NCBI RefSeq assembly: GCF_030463535.1
Contig: NC_132891.1
Coordinates: 7,527,622-7,591,621 of the forward strand
Origin: Salminus brasiliensis
Taxonomy: Eukaryota > Chordata > Actinopteri > Characiformes > Bryconidae
DNA length: 64,000 nucleotides
Reading direction: 5' to 3'
The notes beneath the pieces are model-generated. The model made no database searches, was not told the DNA's origin, and worked only from the letters and a program-made list of their open reading frames with translations. Of this stretch, positions 1 to 9,920 are shown piece after piece (positions within the stretch are counted from its first letter, which is position 1; each line of letters begins with the position of its first letter). A program made the position numbers and the translations under genes.

Positions 1-118
1 GATAATAGTTCGTGTTTGAATCTCGAGCGAAGTCGCTTTGCTGTCAGCATCTGGAGTTCGAGAGCGCACAATTGGCCGTTCTCTCTCCGGTTGCGTAGAT
101 GCCGGGTTAATTGGCAGT
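1..118 (+). repeat. tRNA-derived SINE body fragment in a kmt2d intron
   Basis: The stretch starts with a box-B-like sequence, GTTTGAATC at 14-22. It continues with a body (GAGTTCGAGAGCGCACAATT, TCTCTCCGGTTGCGTAGATG) that I recognise as the downstream half of a fish tRNA-SINE. The head is cut off by the window edge, so family assignment is from memory only. Confidence 0.5.
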
Positions 119-226
119 AACAAATTCCCTTTAATATAAAAAAGACTTTTTAGCTATGCACTGGATAATTATTTTGTTTTTAACTTTCCTCCTGCTTTTT
201 TTATTTTCTATTTTTTTTATTTTCAG

Positions 227-363
227 GCATCTGGGACAAGATTGTGCAGAAGGTTGCCAAGCTGCGTGAAGATGCAGCCATGCTGAAGCTCTTCGCTGAT
301 CATGTAAAGGGAGAGGAGATGTACGGGCTCACTGTCCATGCTGTGATGCGCATTACTGAGTCG
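227..363 (+). CDS. kmt2d: kmt2d exon: FYRC part 1
   Basis: Acceptor TTTTCAG precedes 227 and donor GTACGT follows 363. The first two bases finish a codon begun upstream. It encodes IWDKIVQKVAKLREDAAM followed by LKLFADHVKGEEMYGLTV and HAVMRITES. Confidence 0.95.
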
Positions 364-2327
364 GTACGTTGCTTCACACTGTCCTACAGCTGATTTAAAG
401 GTAACTTCAACTTTCCCACTAACGTTTGACAAATCTGTTTTACTGCAGCTTCCAGGAGTGGAGAACTGTCAGAACTACACATTTAGATATGGCCGCCATC
501 CTCTTATGGAGCTTCCTCTTATGATTAATCCCACTGGTTGTGCACGCTCTGAGCCCAAGATTCTCACCCACTGCAAACGGTAAGATTTGTACATGTTGAA
601 TGAAAAAGATCAACATAGTAAGAGTTATCGTACTCGTGTGTGGTAACCATATTGCTTGCATACTCTGTTGTTACTCTAGGATGTAGTGTGGTCATTGTTC
701 ATACATTTGAAAATAAAACTCTTCTCTGCCTCTCTAGGCCCCATACACTGAACAGCACAAGTATGTCCAAAGCCTACCAGAGCACATTCACAGGGGAGAT
801 TAACACCCCCTACAGCAAGCAGTTTGTTCACTCCAAGTCTTCTCAGTACCGTCGACTGAAGACTGAGTGGAAGAACAACGTGTACCTGGCTCGCTCCCGT
901 ATCCAGGGGCTGGGCCTGTACGCAGCTAAAGACCTTGAGAAACACACCATGGTTATTGAGTACATTGGTACCATCATTCGCAACGAGGTGGCAAACCGGC
1001 GAGAAAAAATCTATGAGGAGCAGGTATGCTAGATACGACAACTTGGTTCTATTTGACTGACTTTAATGATGCTTGGTGTCTCACTTGTTTGGTGACTTGG
1101 TGTATTTGTTGCTGTTTTAAATCAGAATCGTGGGATCTACATGTTCCGCATCAATAATGAGCATGTAATAGATGCCACCCTCACTGGCGGCCCTGCCCGG
1201 TAAGATGATCAGTGTCCCTTTGGTTCTGTGCTGTTCTTGTCAGTTGGATGCATCGGGTTTTAATTTGTATTTATGGAAAAAAGAGCAGATGCATGGCATG
1301 CAGTTCAGTAAAACATGAGTTTACTATAGTGTCTTAGCAGAGCCTGTTGACTATACAGTCTATGTAAAATATTTAAGTTGTATGCAAGTCTGTTAGGTCT
1401 GCTTGCCTGTGACATGACTCTTTCCATTATTTGATTAATTGCTTAATTAAGATTTTAGATTTTTAAGTTGTCCACTAAATATTACTCTTTTAAACACCCT
1501 TTGGTAGTTAGTGGCCATGCTAAGGGTATGGTCTTGTTTCTGATGTGAATGTGTTCTAAATGATCTTGCAGGAGAGCAAACCTTGTTAAGAAACATTAAA
1601 ATGAAGCATTTCCATCTTTTCTACTCTTTGGGTCCTGCACAACCCTGCCGTCTCTGCATTTTTCCCTCTTTTATTTTTTATTATTATTAATAATAATAAT
1701 AATAATAATAATAACAATAATATATATTTATTTAGTTGTCATTTTTGATTGTTGCAGCCCTAAAATCAGCGAATAGCAGGTTTTTAAACTGGCAGCAAGG
1801 TTTTATCCTCACTGGGAGCTGTTCAATCCACAGTTAACTGTGACCAGACACAGACCAGTTTAAATACAGATAATAGGAGGCAATAAAATTTAAAAGGCTT
1901 ACAAGACAAATACAGCACCGAGGACAGTCTCGGATGCAGGCTTGAGTTTTATTGCTGGTGAAATACCGGAAATGCTCACGTTTCACTCTGACATGGACTC
2001 ACTTACACCGTGTCATTTCCAGCTACGTCAATCATTCCTGTGCACCCAATTGTGTTGCGGAGGTTGTGACGTTTGACAAAGAGGATAAGATCATCATCAT
2101 TTCCAGCCGCAGAATCCCCAAAGGCGAGGAGGTAAGAAAGTGGCTCATTTTCCTTTCTAAACAAACTTTTGTAGTGATTTGATGTCTGTCTAAACGAGCC
2201 CCTCTGTGTCTCTTCTTTTTTTTTTATGATCAAGCTGACCTATGACTATCAGTTTGACTTCGAGGATGATCAGCACAAGATCCCCTGCCATTGTGGAGCC
2301 TGGAATTGCCGAAAATGGATGAACTAA
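227..2327 (+). CDS. kmt2d: Histone H3K4 methyltransferase KMT2D (MLL2/MLL4), C-terminal six exons
   Basis: This is the 3' end of a large gene whose 5' part lies outside the window. Coding exons are 227-363, 449-579, 738-1023, 1126-1199, 2023-2131 and 2235-2327. Spliced, they give 275 residues plus a stop, all with GT-AG junctions in phase. In order they encode the end of the FYRC domain (GEEMYGLTVHAVMRI, PLMELPLMINPTGCARSEPK), a linker with PYSKQFVHSKSSQYRR, a SET domain (RIQGLGLYAAKDLEKHT, VIEYIGTIIRNE, catalytic-core NHSCAPNC, YDYQFDFEDD) and the post-SET zinc motif CHCGAWNC ending in RKWMN. KMT2D is the nuclear COMPASS-like enzyme that monomethylates H3K4 at enhancers. The linker (HTLNSTSMSKAYQSTFTGE) and the SET region (DLEKHTM, NRGIYMFRINNEHV, FDKEDKIIIIS) fit KMT2D better than KMT2C, judged from memory of the human proteins. 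One small difference is YVNHSC where mammals have YINHSC. The gene runs towards acvr1b tail to tail. Confidence 0.97.
449..579 (+). CDS. kmt2d: kmt2d exon: FYRC part 2
   Basis: Acceptor TACTGCAG, donor GTAAGA. It encodes LPGVENCQNYTFRYGRHP followed by LMELPLMINPTGCARSEP, and ends inside the Arg codon of THCKR. Together with the previous exon it completes the FYRC fold. Confidence 0.96.
738..1023 (+). CDS. kmt2d: kmt2d exon: pre-SET linker and N-terminal SET
   Basis: Acceptor CTCTCTAG, donor GTATGC after EEQ. It carries PHTLNSTSMSKAYQSTFT, the QFVHSKSSQYRR linker, NVYLARSRIQGLGLYAAK and VIEYIGTIIRNEVANRRE. The SAM-binding GLGLYA motif is intact. Confidence 0.97.
1126..1199 (+). CDS. kmt2d: kmt2d exon: mid SET
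   Basis: 74-nt exon, acceptor AATCAG, donor GTAAGA. It encodes NRGIYMFRINNEHVIDAT and LTGGPA, and stops two bases into the Arg codon that precedes YVNHSC. Confidence 0.96.
1681..1731. repeat. (AAT)n microsatellite in kmt2d intron
   Basis: An interrupted ATT/AAT run in the intron before the NHSC exon. The rest of intron 1200-2022 shows nothing recognisable. Confidence 0.85.
2023..2131 (+). CDS. kmt2d: kmt2d exon: SET catalytic NHSCxPNC motif
   Basis: Acceptor TTTCCAG, donor GTAAGAAAG after GEE. It encodes YVNHSCAPNCVAEVVTFD and KEDKIIIISSRRIPKGEE. The NHSC SAM-binding and pseudoknot residues are present. The preceding 823-nt intron contains an (AAT)n microsatellite. Confidence 0.97.
2235..2327 (+). 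CDS. kmt2d: kmt2d terminal coding exon: SET end and post-SET
   Basis: The acceptor is TGATCAAG. Thirty codons and a TAA stop encode LTYDYQFDFEDDQHKIP and then CHCGAWNCRKWMN. The three post-SET cysteines (CxCx4C) that bind zinc with the NHSC cysteine are present. Confidence 0.97.
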   Translation: MTYDYQFDFEDDQHKIPCHCGAWNCRKWMN

Positions 2328-5300
2328 CGGGGAGAGAGAAAGTGTGAGACACGCCTTTGCGCCCTGGTGCCAGATACGACGATGTCTGCGCCAAAGCCTC
2401 GTTTAACCTTATTACCCAGATCATAAGCTGTTCTGAAACAAGAGGAGGGAAAAACGTTTACTCTCCATCAGTGGAAAGAAAAGACTTTGTTATTCACATC
2501 AGGAGCCAAAGCTTTGAAGAGAGTAACATTTGAAGCCACAACCTTTTTCTGATGAGCTCGACGGTGTGCTCAAATAGTCTCGTTAAAACTCGCCTCTGCC
2601 AAAAGCACCTCCTTCCTACTTCCTCTACTGTTCCCCCTCCAATAAGCTGACTCTGGCTGGAATCAATCCTCTCTACATCTACCAAAACGTCTGATTCTAT
2701 ATCATATCAATACACTTAGGGTAGAACTCAGTGAAAAGTTTGATTAAAGCCATTTAAGTACTCAGAAATGAACTAATAATACACTTTAGCTTTGGACCTA
2801 TCTTGATTTCTTGTTATCGTTGTTTTGGTTTTTTTTTGTTTGTTTTCTTTAAGTTTTATTCTTTCCTACCACCCTGTCACCCCAGAACAACACTCTCCCA
2901 TCGTCATCAGTGAAGATTGACAACATGGATATTGGCAAGACAATCCTGGAGTGGCTCAGATCACATCTATGTATCTATGGTGGACAAGATGTAAGATAAT
3001 ATAAAGTTTAAATACTATTTGACCTGTGGCTCAAAAGGCACCAGATGTTTTATTATATTGAGTTTAAAGGTGGGTTCGGTTGACCCAGTCTACCTCATTG
3101 AGTTTGTTGGGAAGTGACTGCTTTGTATTAAACTGTTAAGTGCTACTGTGGAAAGGGGAAGGTGGAATGTTGTCATGGCAGTTGCCTTCTCGGTTAAGCA
3201 GGGAAAAAAATTAAGCAGCCGGTTTGCTCCTATCTGTTTTTGCTTATTATTTGCAGTAGTGAACCATTGTGACTCATCCATAGACAAAGCTGCAGAGCCT
3301 ATATACGAGCGTTTCGATATGATCATGCATTACTTCAGAGCAATCAGAAAACCAAATGGGTGGCAGAGTTTAGGAGGCCACCTGGTCTGAATGACTGTAG
3401 ATCCTCATGTAGCCATTTTTTCCTTCCTGTCTGCCTCCGTGCATCTAGAAATCATGCTTTTTCTCTTCTTTTTCTTCTTTAGTTTACTTTTTTTTTCTTT
3501 TTCCATTAATAAGCGCACAACCAAATCCATTCTTTCATCGCTAAGGGCAGTGAATTTTGCAAATAACCGCATACCAGGTTTAATAGTTTAAACCTTTTTG
3601 AAGTGAAGCAGAATCATGGTTGCAGATTGAGGTGTTGAGCGAGACGTTTCATGACCCTCTACCGAAATGACGTTTGACGCTTCAGACTCTGAAATCAACG
3701 GTAACTTGTGATGCAAGACTACTAATTACGCTTGTCATGTTTTCCATCTTCATTTCATTTAATACCGCATCTTCAGTAGATCTTCGTTTTGAGCTCCTTA
3801 CTCCAAACTCTTCAGAACTGTTCGTATGCCTCTTCCTCTCTGTAATACTTTAGTGGACTGTTGTAAACTTTACTGTAGTGAACCTTTCTCTGCCTGACCA
3901 CAGTCGGCGTACGTAATCCCTGCATTGTGGTGTGATAAACTGTTGGCACTGTCTTCTGGAGGCTTGAAGCAATGGCAGAGAAAGACTTTTAAAAGGGCAT
4001 TTTTTTTCTTCTTTGATATTAAAGTAATTTAAAAACAGTTACAAAAAAATAATAATAATAAAGTTAATCTTCAGAGAAGGGAGCTGAACAAAGTGTCCAC
4101 AAACCGCATACTACTTTGTTCCTTCCTCCCCAGACGTATGACCTCACAGTAAAAAGAAATGCAAAATGTACAAACTGTATATAATGGGGGGGGTGTGGGG
4201 GCAAAAGCTCTTTATCCGACTCCTTTTTAATCAATAAATCAAAATTGTAGAGAAATAAAATTGATGGATTAAAAAAACCACTGGATATCATTTTATCAGA
4301 AAGATTAAATGTGTATATATCTATAAATATATGTAAAATGGCAAACGAAGTAATATCTTGATATGTATATGAACCAGAGTGTTTTTTGCATTTACCTGTT
4401 TTTTCTATTAGCGTTTTTTTGCTATAAGACCATATACAGTTTAACAGAGATAGTGTGCTGGTTATCTTGTGTTCACCAATGATATGGATGAGTGCTTGAG
4501 GTGAATGAGACAACATTTTGAGATTGAGATGACATTTGAGTCATGTTGGAATGTAGTCCTGGTAATATTTCTTCATCGTTTTGGAAAACAGAGCAGTAGA
4601 ACGGTGCATAGCGTTTGTGTATTTATGTAATATTGTTCACATATATTTCTCCTTTTACTATTATTTATGCTACTGCTTGTGAAATACCTGAAATACTGAA
4701 ACCTGTCCTTGAATTGGTTACCGTTTAATAAGGAAATTCTCTAAATAGAAATTCTTGAAGGTCCAGAGATGATGCTGTTTTTGTTTTGTTTTTTAATTAG
4801 TGTCCTGTTCTCCCCTTTTCCCCCCAGTAGAAGTGAACGTGTTTATATAACTTGTGAAGCGGCGATATAGCCAGTGTGTGCTATGACTTTGATATTCAAC
4901 AGTATCCCCCTTCTTTACCTGAGAGAGAGAGAGAGAATTGCACTCTGACGTGATTTTACTTAGTATACTTCTCCTGAAGACAGTTTGAGAGTAATAGCAG
5001 AATTGGTGAACTTTACCTGTTGTGTGTTTTTTGTCGAGGGAAGTTGATTATAAAACTCACACTCACTGGATTTCTAGCCTAACTTCTATCCTACCTTCTG
5101 ATCGGTTGGAATATCTTAAATTAAGGTCTCTCTGCATATCCTTTAATTTAATAAAGAATAGATTGCTGATGTTTTGTTTTTCCCTTTTTCTTTTTCTTTT
5201 TTTTTTTTTTTAAACCCAACCTACTTTTTAATTAAAAAAGATGCTGCATCTGTACAGCAGAGCTACTTTTAGGAAGAGAAATGATCATTTTTATTGTATG

Positions 5301-5445
5301 TGGCATGTTTTGTATGGATATAATTTTGAATTGTACATATTTTTTGATGACGCCAGAGGTTGCATCACTTTATATACAGCTGCCCCCTTCCCTTCCCTCT
5401 TCCATTTTCTTTGTCTCTGCTTTATTTCTTGTAAAGGAAAATAAA
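2328..5445 (+). other. kmt2d: kmt2d 3' untranslated region (predicted)
   Basis: AT-rich sequence after the TAA without splice-supported ORFs. It has T-rich and A-rich runs, a short (GA)n at 4921-4936, and an AATAAA hexamer at 5440-5445, which I take as the likely polyadenylation signal. An earlier AATAAA within the AAT run near 4052-4061 could give a shorter form. The 3.1-kb length is inferred. Confidence 0.55.
5440..5445 (+). terminator. Candidate polyadenylation signal of kmt2d
   Basis: AATAAA within GGAAAATAAAATGC, preceded by about 200 bases of UTR-like T-rich sequence. No transcript data support it. Confidence 0.4.
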
Positions 5446-5713
5446 ATGCATTTTAAATATAATCCTATTGGTTTTGGTGATGCTGATTTTAATGTTTACG
5501 GTCTGAGAACTTGTTTGCAATGTTTTTTGATATTTTTACACAAGCAACCTGAACCTCTCTGCTCTGCTGAAAATAGCTGCACAGGGTATTATTTACTTCA
5601 TGAAGGGATTATATGATTAGAAACAAGGGAGCTTGTTTATATCATTGGTATGATGTTGGTAAATCTGCATAAACTCATCTACAACTATTGCAGTTTTAAG
5701 GTAATATGGGAGG

Positions 5714-6031
5714 ATGTGGACTTATTTTAACTGGATGGCTTCATTTCGACGCCCTCATGATCTGGACTGCACTGTCAGTACTGTCTTAGCCTGGCTGGTT
5801 GAATACGTTTACACAGCAGCTACAAGTGAGCCGAATCTCACCAATATTGTCCGACGTCCGGGTCTTCAGTGGTGGGACAGTGGAGTATCAGACCTCATTA
5901 ATATTTGGGATGATGTCTTTGAGCAAACTAAATTAGAAGGCGAAAAGAAAGTGGCCACAGGAGGACGCTGCTGCAGCGGCAAAGTGACCGCAGACAAAAT
6001 AACGCCAGAAACGTGCATAAGTATAACCTAA
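5714..6031 (+). pseudogene. Possible Myb/SANT-like domain fossil in a 105-codon ORF
   Basis: An ATG-initiated ORF of 105 codons lies just behind the kmt2d 3'UTR. Residues about 50-79 (5861-5950) read GLQWWDSGVSDLINIWDDVF and then EQTKLEGEKK. This resembles the first helix of Myb/SANT-like (MADF-type) DNA-binding domains, whose family pattern is roughly W-x3-E-x2-DLI-x-IW-x5-Q-x-LEG. After LEGEKK the similarity stops, so the domain would be truncated. Upstream residues are not recognised. It may be a remnant of a Harbinger-type transposon accessory gene or of a host MSANTD-like exon, or it may be chance. Confidence 0.3.
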
Positions 6032-6082
6032 AAAGATTCATTTATATAAATATGGATAGTAAGATAAGTACTGATAGCTCTA

Positions 6083-6200
6083 TACAACGTATCCATCCAT
6101 CTATCTATCTATAAATATATATATAGCAATAGAGAGAGAGAGAGAGAAATAGATAGCTATATATGCATACATTATATATATATATGCAAATATATCTCTA
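6083..6200. repeat. (TCTA)n/(TA)n/(GA)n low-complexity cluster
   Basis: Mixed ATCTATCT, ATATAT and GAGAGA runs. A matching CTATCTATCTA block resumes at 6734-6752, on the other side of the transposon at 6205-6735. Confidence 0.8.
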
Positions 6201-6204
6201 TATG

Positions 6205-6735
6205 TACAGCTCTGGAAAAACTTTTTTTTATTTTTTTTTATTAAATGTGCATCTCTACGTGTGGCAGCTGTTTTATTCCAGGCATTTCATCAATCAAAGC
6301 TGAGTTACCTGAACTTGCAGACTATGAATGGCATGAAGTCCCAACAGCAATGTGAAAGACTAGTGGAGAGCCGGCCCAGACAGGAGAGCTGTGATTGGCA
6401 GTCGAGGTTTTTTCACATTAGTGATTTCTGAACGCTCTTAAAGTTCAGATATTAGTACTGTGTTGGTTAAATTCTTTGCATTATAATTAAATTATATTAT
6501 ATTTATAAATTATAAAAATATATAAATTATATATAATTCAAATCATTTCTTTGCAATATTTGAGCAGTTATTTTTGAACAGTTCTCATTTCTGCAAATAA
6601 ATGCTCTAAATATCAATATTCTTATTTGGAAGTTAGAGAAAATGTTGTCCATGGTTTATGAAATACAGTGCAAGTGTTAATTTCCCTAAACACACTGCCT
6701 ATAAATAGTACCAGTTCTAATTCTTTTTCCAGATC
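6205..6735. mobile_element. Non-autonomous DNA transposon, TACAGCTCTGGAAAA-type TIR
   Basis: The left end is TACAGCTCTGGAAAAAC and the right end TTTTTCCAGATCTA, which are inverted copies. The interior includes TTTCTGCAAATAAATGCTCT and TTGGAAGTTAGAGAAAATGT, which I recognise from a common fish Tc1/mariner-related element. There is no coding capacity. The (TCTA)n on both sides suggests insertion into a pre-existing microsatellite. Confidence 0.6.
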
Positions 6736-7391
6736 TATCTATCTATCTAGACATAGAGAGAGATTATATCTCCACACACACCTATAGATATCTACCTCTA
6801 CATCTCAAGGGAAAGCCTCTGTGAGGCTGTTGAAGATGAAACCGGAACTTCAGGTGAAGCGGGTCTCTCTTGCTCATGTGTGTTTGTACAGAGGCCTGAA
6901 CTGGTCAGACGGATCTAGTATTAATGCCGGATATAGGTCACATTAAAATTAGGGCCGCATTACCAGCTGTGAGGCCATAGTGAATTATTTACAAGCTTCA
7001 AAATGATGCTGTTGCAAGAACAGAGAGGATGAGTACACTGTTAGTTCTGTAATCTTCTATAAATCAACCAAAACACACTAGCCCTGAAAAGTCAGTCACG
7101 TTTATAGTTCAGAAAGTCTTTAGGATGAATCTTGAGAACTCTGTCTTTAGTGTCAGGATTTACAAACCCAAGAAAATCAGTGAATTTGTGTTTAACAGTC
7201 GGTTTATGGACCACATTGCTCTTGTGTTGCACTGGTGGAGCTAAAATGTGGAGCCCCTCAGGGGGGCTTAAGAACTGGTCTGAGGATCATAGATTTAACT
7301 AAAAGAAATATTACATTATCCTCTGCTCTCCTTAGTCTAGCTCTGCATCAGAAGGTTTTTTCAAATTTAATTCAATTTAGTTCAAGAAATT

Positions 7392-7396
<5 letters not shown>

Positions 7397-7429
<33 letters not shown>
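7397..7429. repeat. (TA)n microsatellite
   Basis: About 16 TA units after a T run, in the kmt2d-acvr1b spacer. The rest of 6800-8260 contains no recognisable gene or repeat. Confidence 0.9.
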
Positions 7430-7433
<4 letters not shown>

Positions 7434-8271
7434 ATTTTTTTTCCACCATTTTGTATGGTAGTATACAGTGTGATGCAGCCATTGATTTAATCCACCTGTA
7501 TGAGAATCTTGAGATCAGCTTATTTCCTTGGTACAAGTCTTTAGACTGAGGTAAACGTAAACGTAAACGTTTCAGTATAAGCAACTAAACTGGGATAATG
7601 CATTAATAATGAGGTAATGCAGTGCCAGGGTGATCCAGACCAGGAGCTGAAGAAGCAGGACTAAAGAAACAGCCATGGAGATGAAGATAAGAAAACAAAT
7701 GTATTATTTATGTACAATTTCAATGAATCCCAAAGAGATCTGCGTTTAACATGGTTTGAAATTCAGATTGTTTGAACAGCAGAAAAGTCATTCCAAACAT
7801 GGGCAATCCCTGGCCATTTGGTCTAAAAGCCAGTGTAGTAGTTCCAGTAGGTGGCCTAACATTGCTGTACCCCTCCCACAGTCTTCCACATTAGATGTGC
7901 ACAGTATGTTTCTCAAAAAAGCAAATTCCAAGTTCAGAAAAATAAAAACACAGAGTTATAAATAAAAGTGGAGCTGACTAGTGTAACCTCCTCTACTGCC
8001 TTTTTCTTAAGTTAGTCAAGACTGAAATCCCAGTGTTGGACACAGAGCACCTTAGCAAGAAGGACGGTCACATTTTGAGCTTTAAGCAACGTTAAATTAG
8101 AACTTAAAGTATAAAGTTGCAGTCATCATCCATGTGTTCAGCTAGACTGTACAGCGCAATTTGCAGGACATCCAATATGCCCACATTCATTTGCTGAATA
8201 ACCGCTATGGATATTTAAGGGTTCATTAATAATATAAAGAGAATTAATAACAGCTCTGCGCAGCACTGGCT

Positions 8272-8277
8272 TTTATT
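8272..8277 (-). terminator. Candidate polyadenylation signal of acvr1b
   Basis: AATAAA on the minus strand (TTTATT on plus), about 1.5 kb past the acvr1b stop. Any of several AATAAA hexamers between 7.4 and 9.7 kb could serve, so the 3'UTR end is uncertain. The sequence 8278-9794 is non-coding and probably mostly acvr1b 3'UTR. Confidence 0.25.
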
Positions 8278-9794
8278 TAGTATTCTAGAAATTCCTTTGG
8301 GACCAAGAGTCGATTTCGGAATTTGGCTATACAAGTGTGCAGGACACTGGTGCACAGAGTTATTTAGGTCAGGATAAATTCGATGGAGTAGATAATGAGG
8401 ATAAACTCTTGAAAGCTTTGGAAAGATGCCATTCATGCAATCAAATGTTCAGTAGTACCTTTTAGTTGGCTTGAATTAAAACTACAAAATGTATAATGAA
8501 AATAGATCATAGAAAGTCGTAGATTATAAAGGCTACATTATAAATAAGCAAATGGAGAGATGCATTATTTTACAGGAACCATTTACAGGATGCTTACTTA
8601 TATAGGGTGTGTTTACAAACAGCCGCCATCTGCTACTCTCCCTAGTAGAACCGGACCATTACAACATTAGAACTTATATAGAAACCATAGTGCAGTTCAT
8701 CATTTAAAAAAACCCCACAAAACAAACAGAAAGGAACCGGTACGGTTCTGGATATACTACAGGCTAATTTTACTCCTGGCTACATGGTTTAAAAAAAAAT
8801 AAAAATAATAATCGGCATGGCAGAAAGAAATCCAAACGCACAGCACATCTGCTTGCTACATCACTCACCATTATCTCAGACTTTGCCTGGCACGGAGTGT
8901 GAGACCACTGGTGTACGCTCACAATTCTCAAACTCTCAACTCAACTCGCAAAAGGGGCTCATCTCACAGTGTCCTCAAAGGTTACAACTTACATCAAAAC
9001 TGAAACTTAAATAAATATATAGGGAGAACAAAAAAAAAAGAAAAGAAAAACAAAGAATTCCAGTAAAACAATTTTGAGCTTAAAAAAAATCCATCAACTA
9101 GTTGTAAAGTGTGTTTAGTCAGTCTTAATAAAAGAAGACATTATGAATGTTAATTAGGATTAAACCATGATAACTCATCTTTCTGTCCAACTACATTCAC
9201 ATTTAACTCCTAAAATTCATTCCCTGCATTCAAAAAAGGGACAGCAGTGAGATCACAACCTACTATATGAGCCGACGGAAATCCTCCCAGAATTCTAATG
9301 CGTGTACAACCATGCTTATTTGAATAGTCACAAAAACAGCGTAGTCCATTCTGAGGGGCAAGATAGCCAAGTGGTCAAAATAAAAACCCAACAAACCCCC
9401 AAAGGCCCCCCACCCGGCAAAAACTTCAAACCTCAGAATTCATCATTTCCTGCCTTAAACAAAAATGTAGGAAGTCTATGGAGTGTGGGTGGGTTGTAGG
9501 TGGGCTCTGGAGGTGGATGCTGACCCCACAGGTGAAGTGAGTGCAGGGGGACACAGCTAGACTGGATGTGGGGTTTCAGGTTAGGAGCCGGTGGGAGGAA
9601 CGAAGGATGGCTGGAGTGGCCGGTTTTCTCAGTAGTTTTGGCTAAAAAGGTGAGGTAGTCCTCGTCACAACTTTAAAAAACATTAAAACTGTGGCTGAAA
9701 CTGGCAGGTGGCTTTTAGTCAAGTCTCTTTCCTCTCTCGCTCTCTGTTTGTGCGTCTCTGTAGGGGGGGGGCTCTGCAGCCCCCCGCCAGCGCC

Positions 9795-9920
9795 TCACAT
9801 TTTTACATCCTCCTCCACGCTCAGCTGAGAGAGAGTCTTCTTAATGCGCAGGGCCGTGAGCCTGGCCGCGCCGTTAGCGTACCAGCACTCGCGCATGATC
9901 TTCCCCATCACCCGCAGCGC
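9795..9920 (-). CDS. acvr1b: acvr1b exon 9: C-terminus and stop
   Basis: Acceptor TTCAG. It encodes [40 protein letters not shown] and M, then TGA. The tail matches the ACVR1B ending, with Met instead of the human Ile. Confidence 0.97.
   Translation of the reverse strand, partial: ALRVMGKIMRECWYANGAARLTALRIKKTLSQLSVEEDVKM

Noticed and set aside
4064-4516. 150-codon minus-strand ORF
   Set aside because: It is antisense to the kmt2d 3'UTR, low in complexity (AT-rich), and shows no recognisable domain.
5281-5616. 111-codon plus-strand ORF in the kmt2d 3'UTR end region
   Set aside because: AT-rich sequence after the real stop, spanning the presumed polyA site. No family resemblance.
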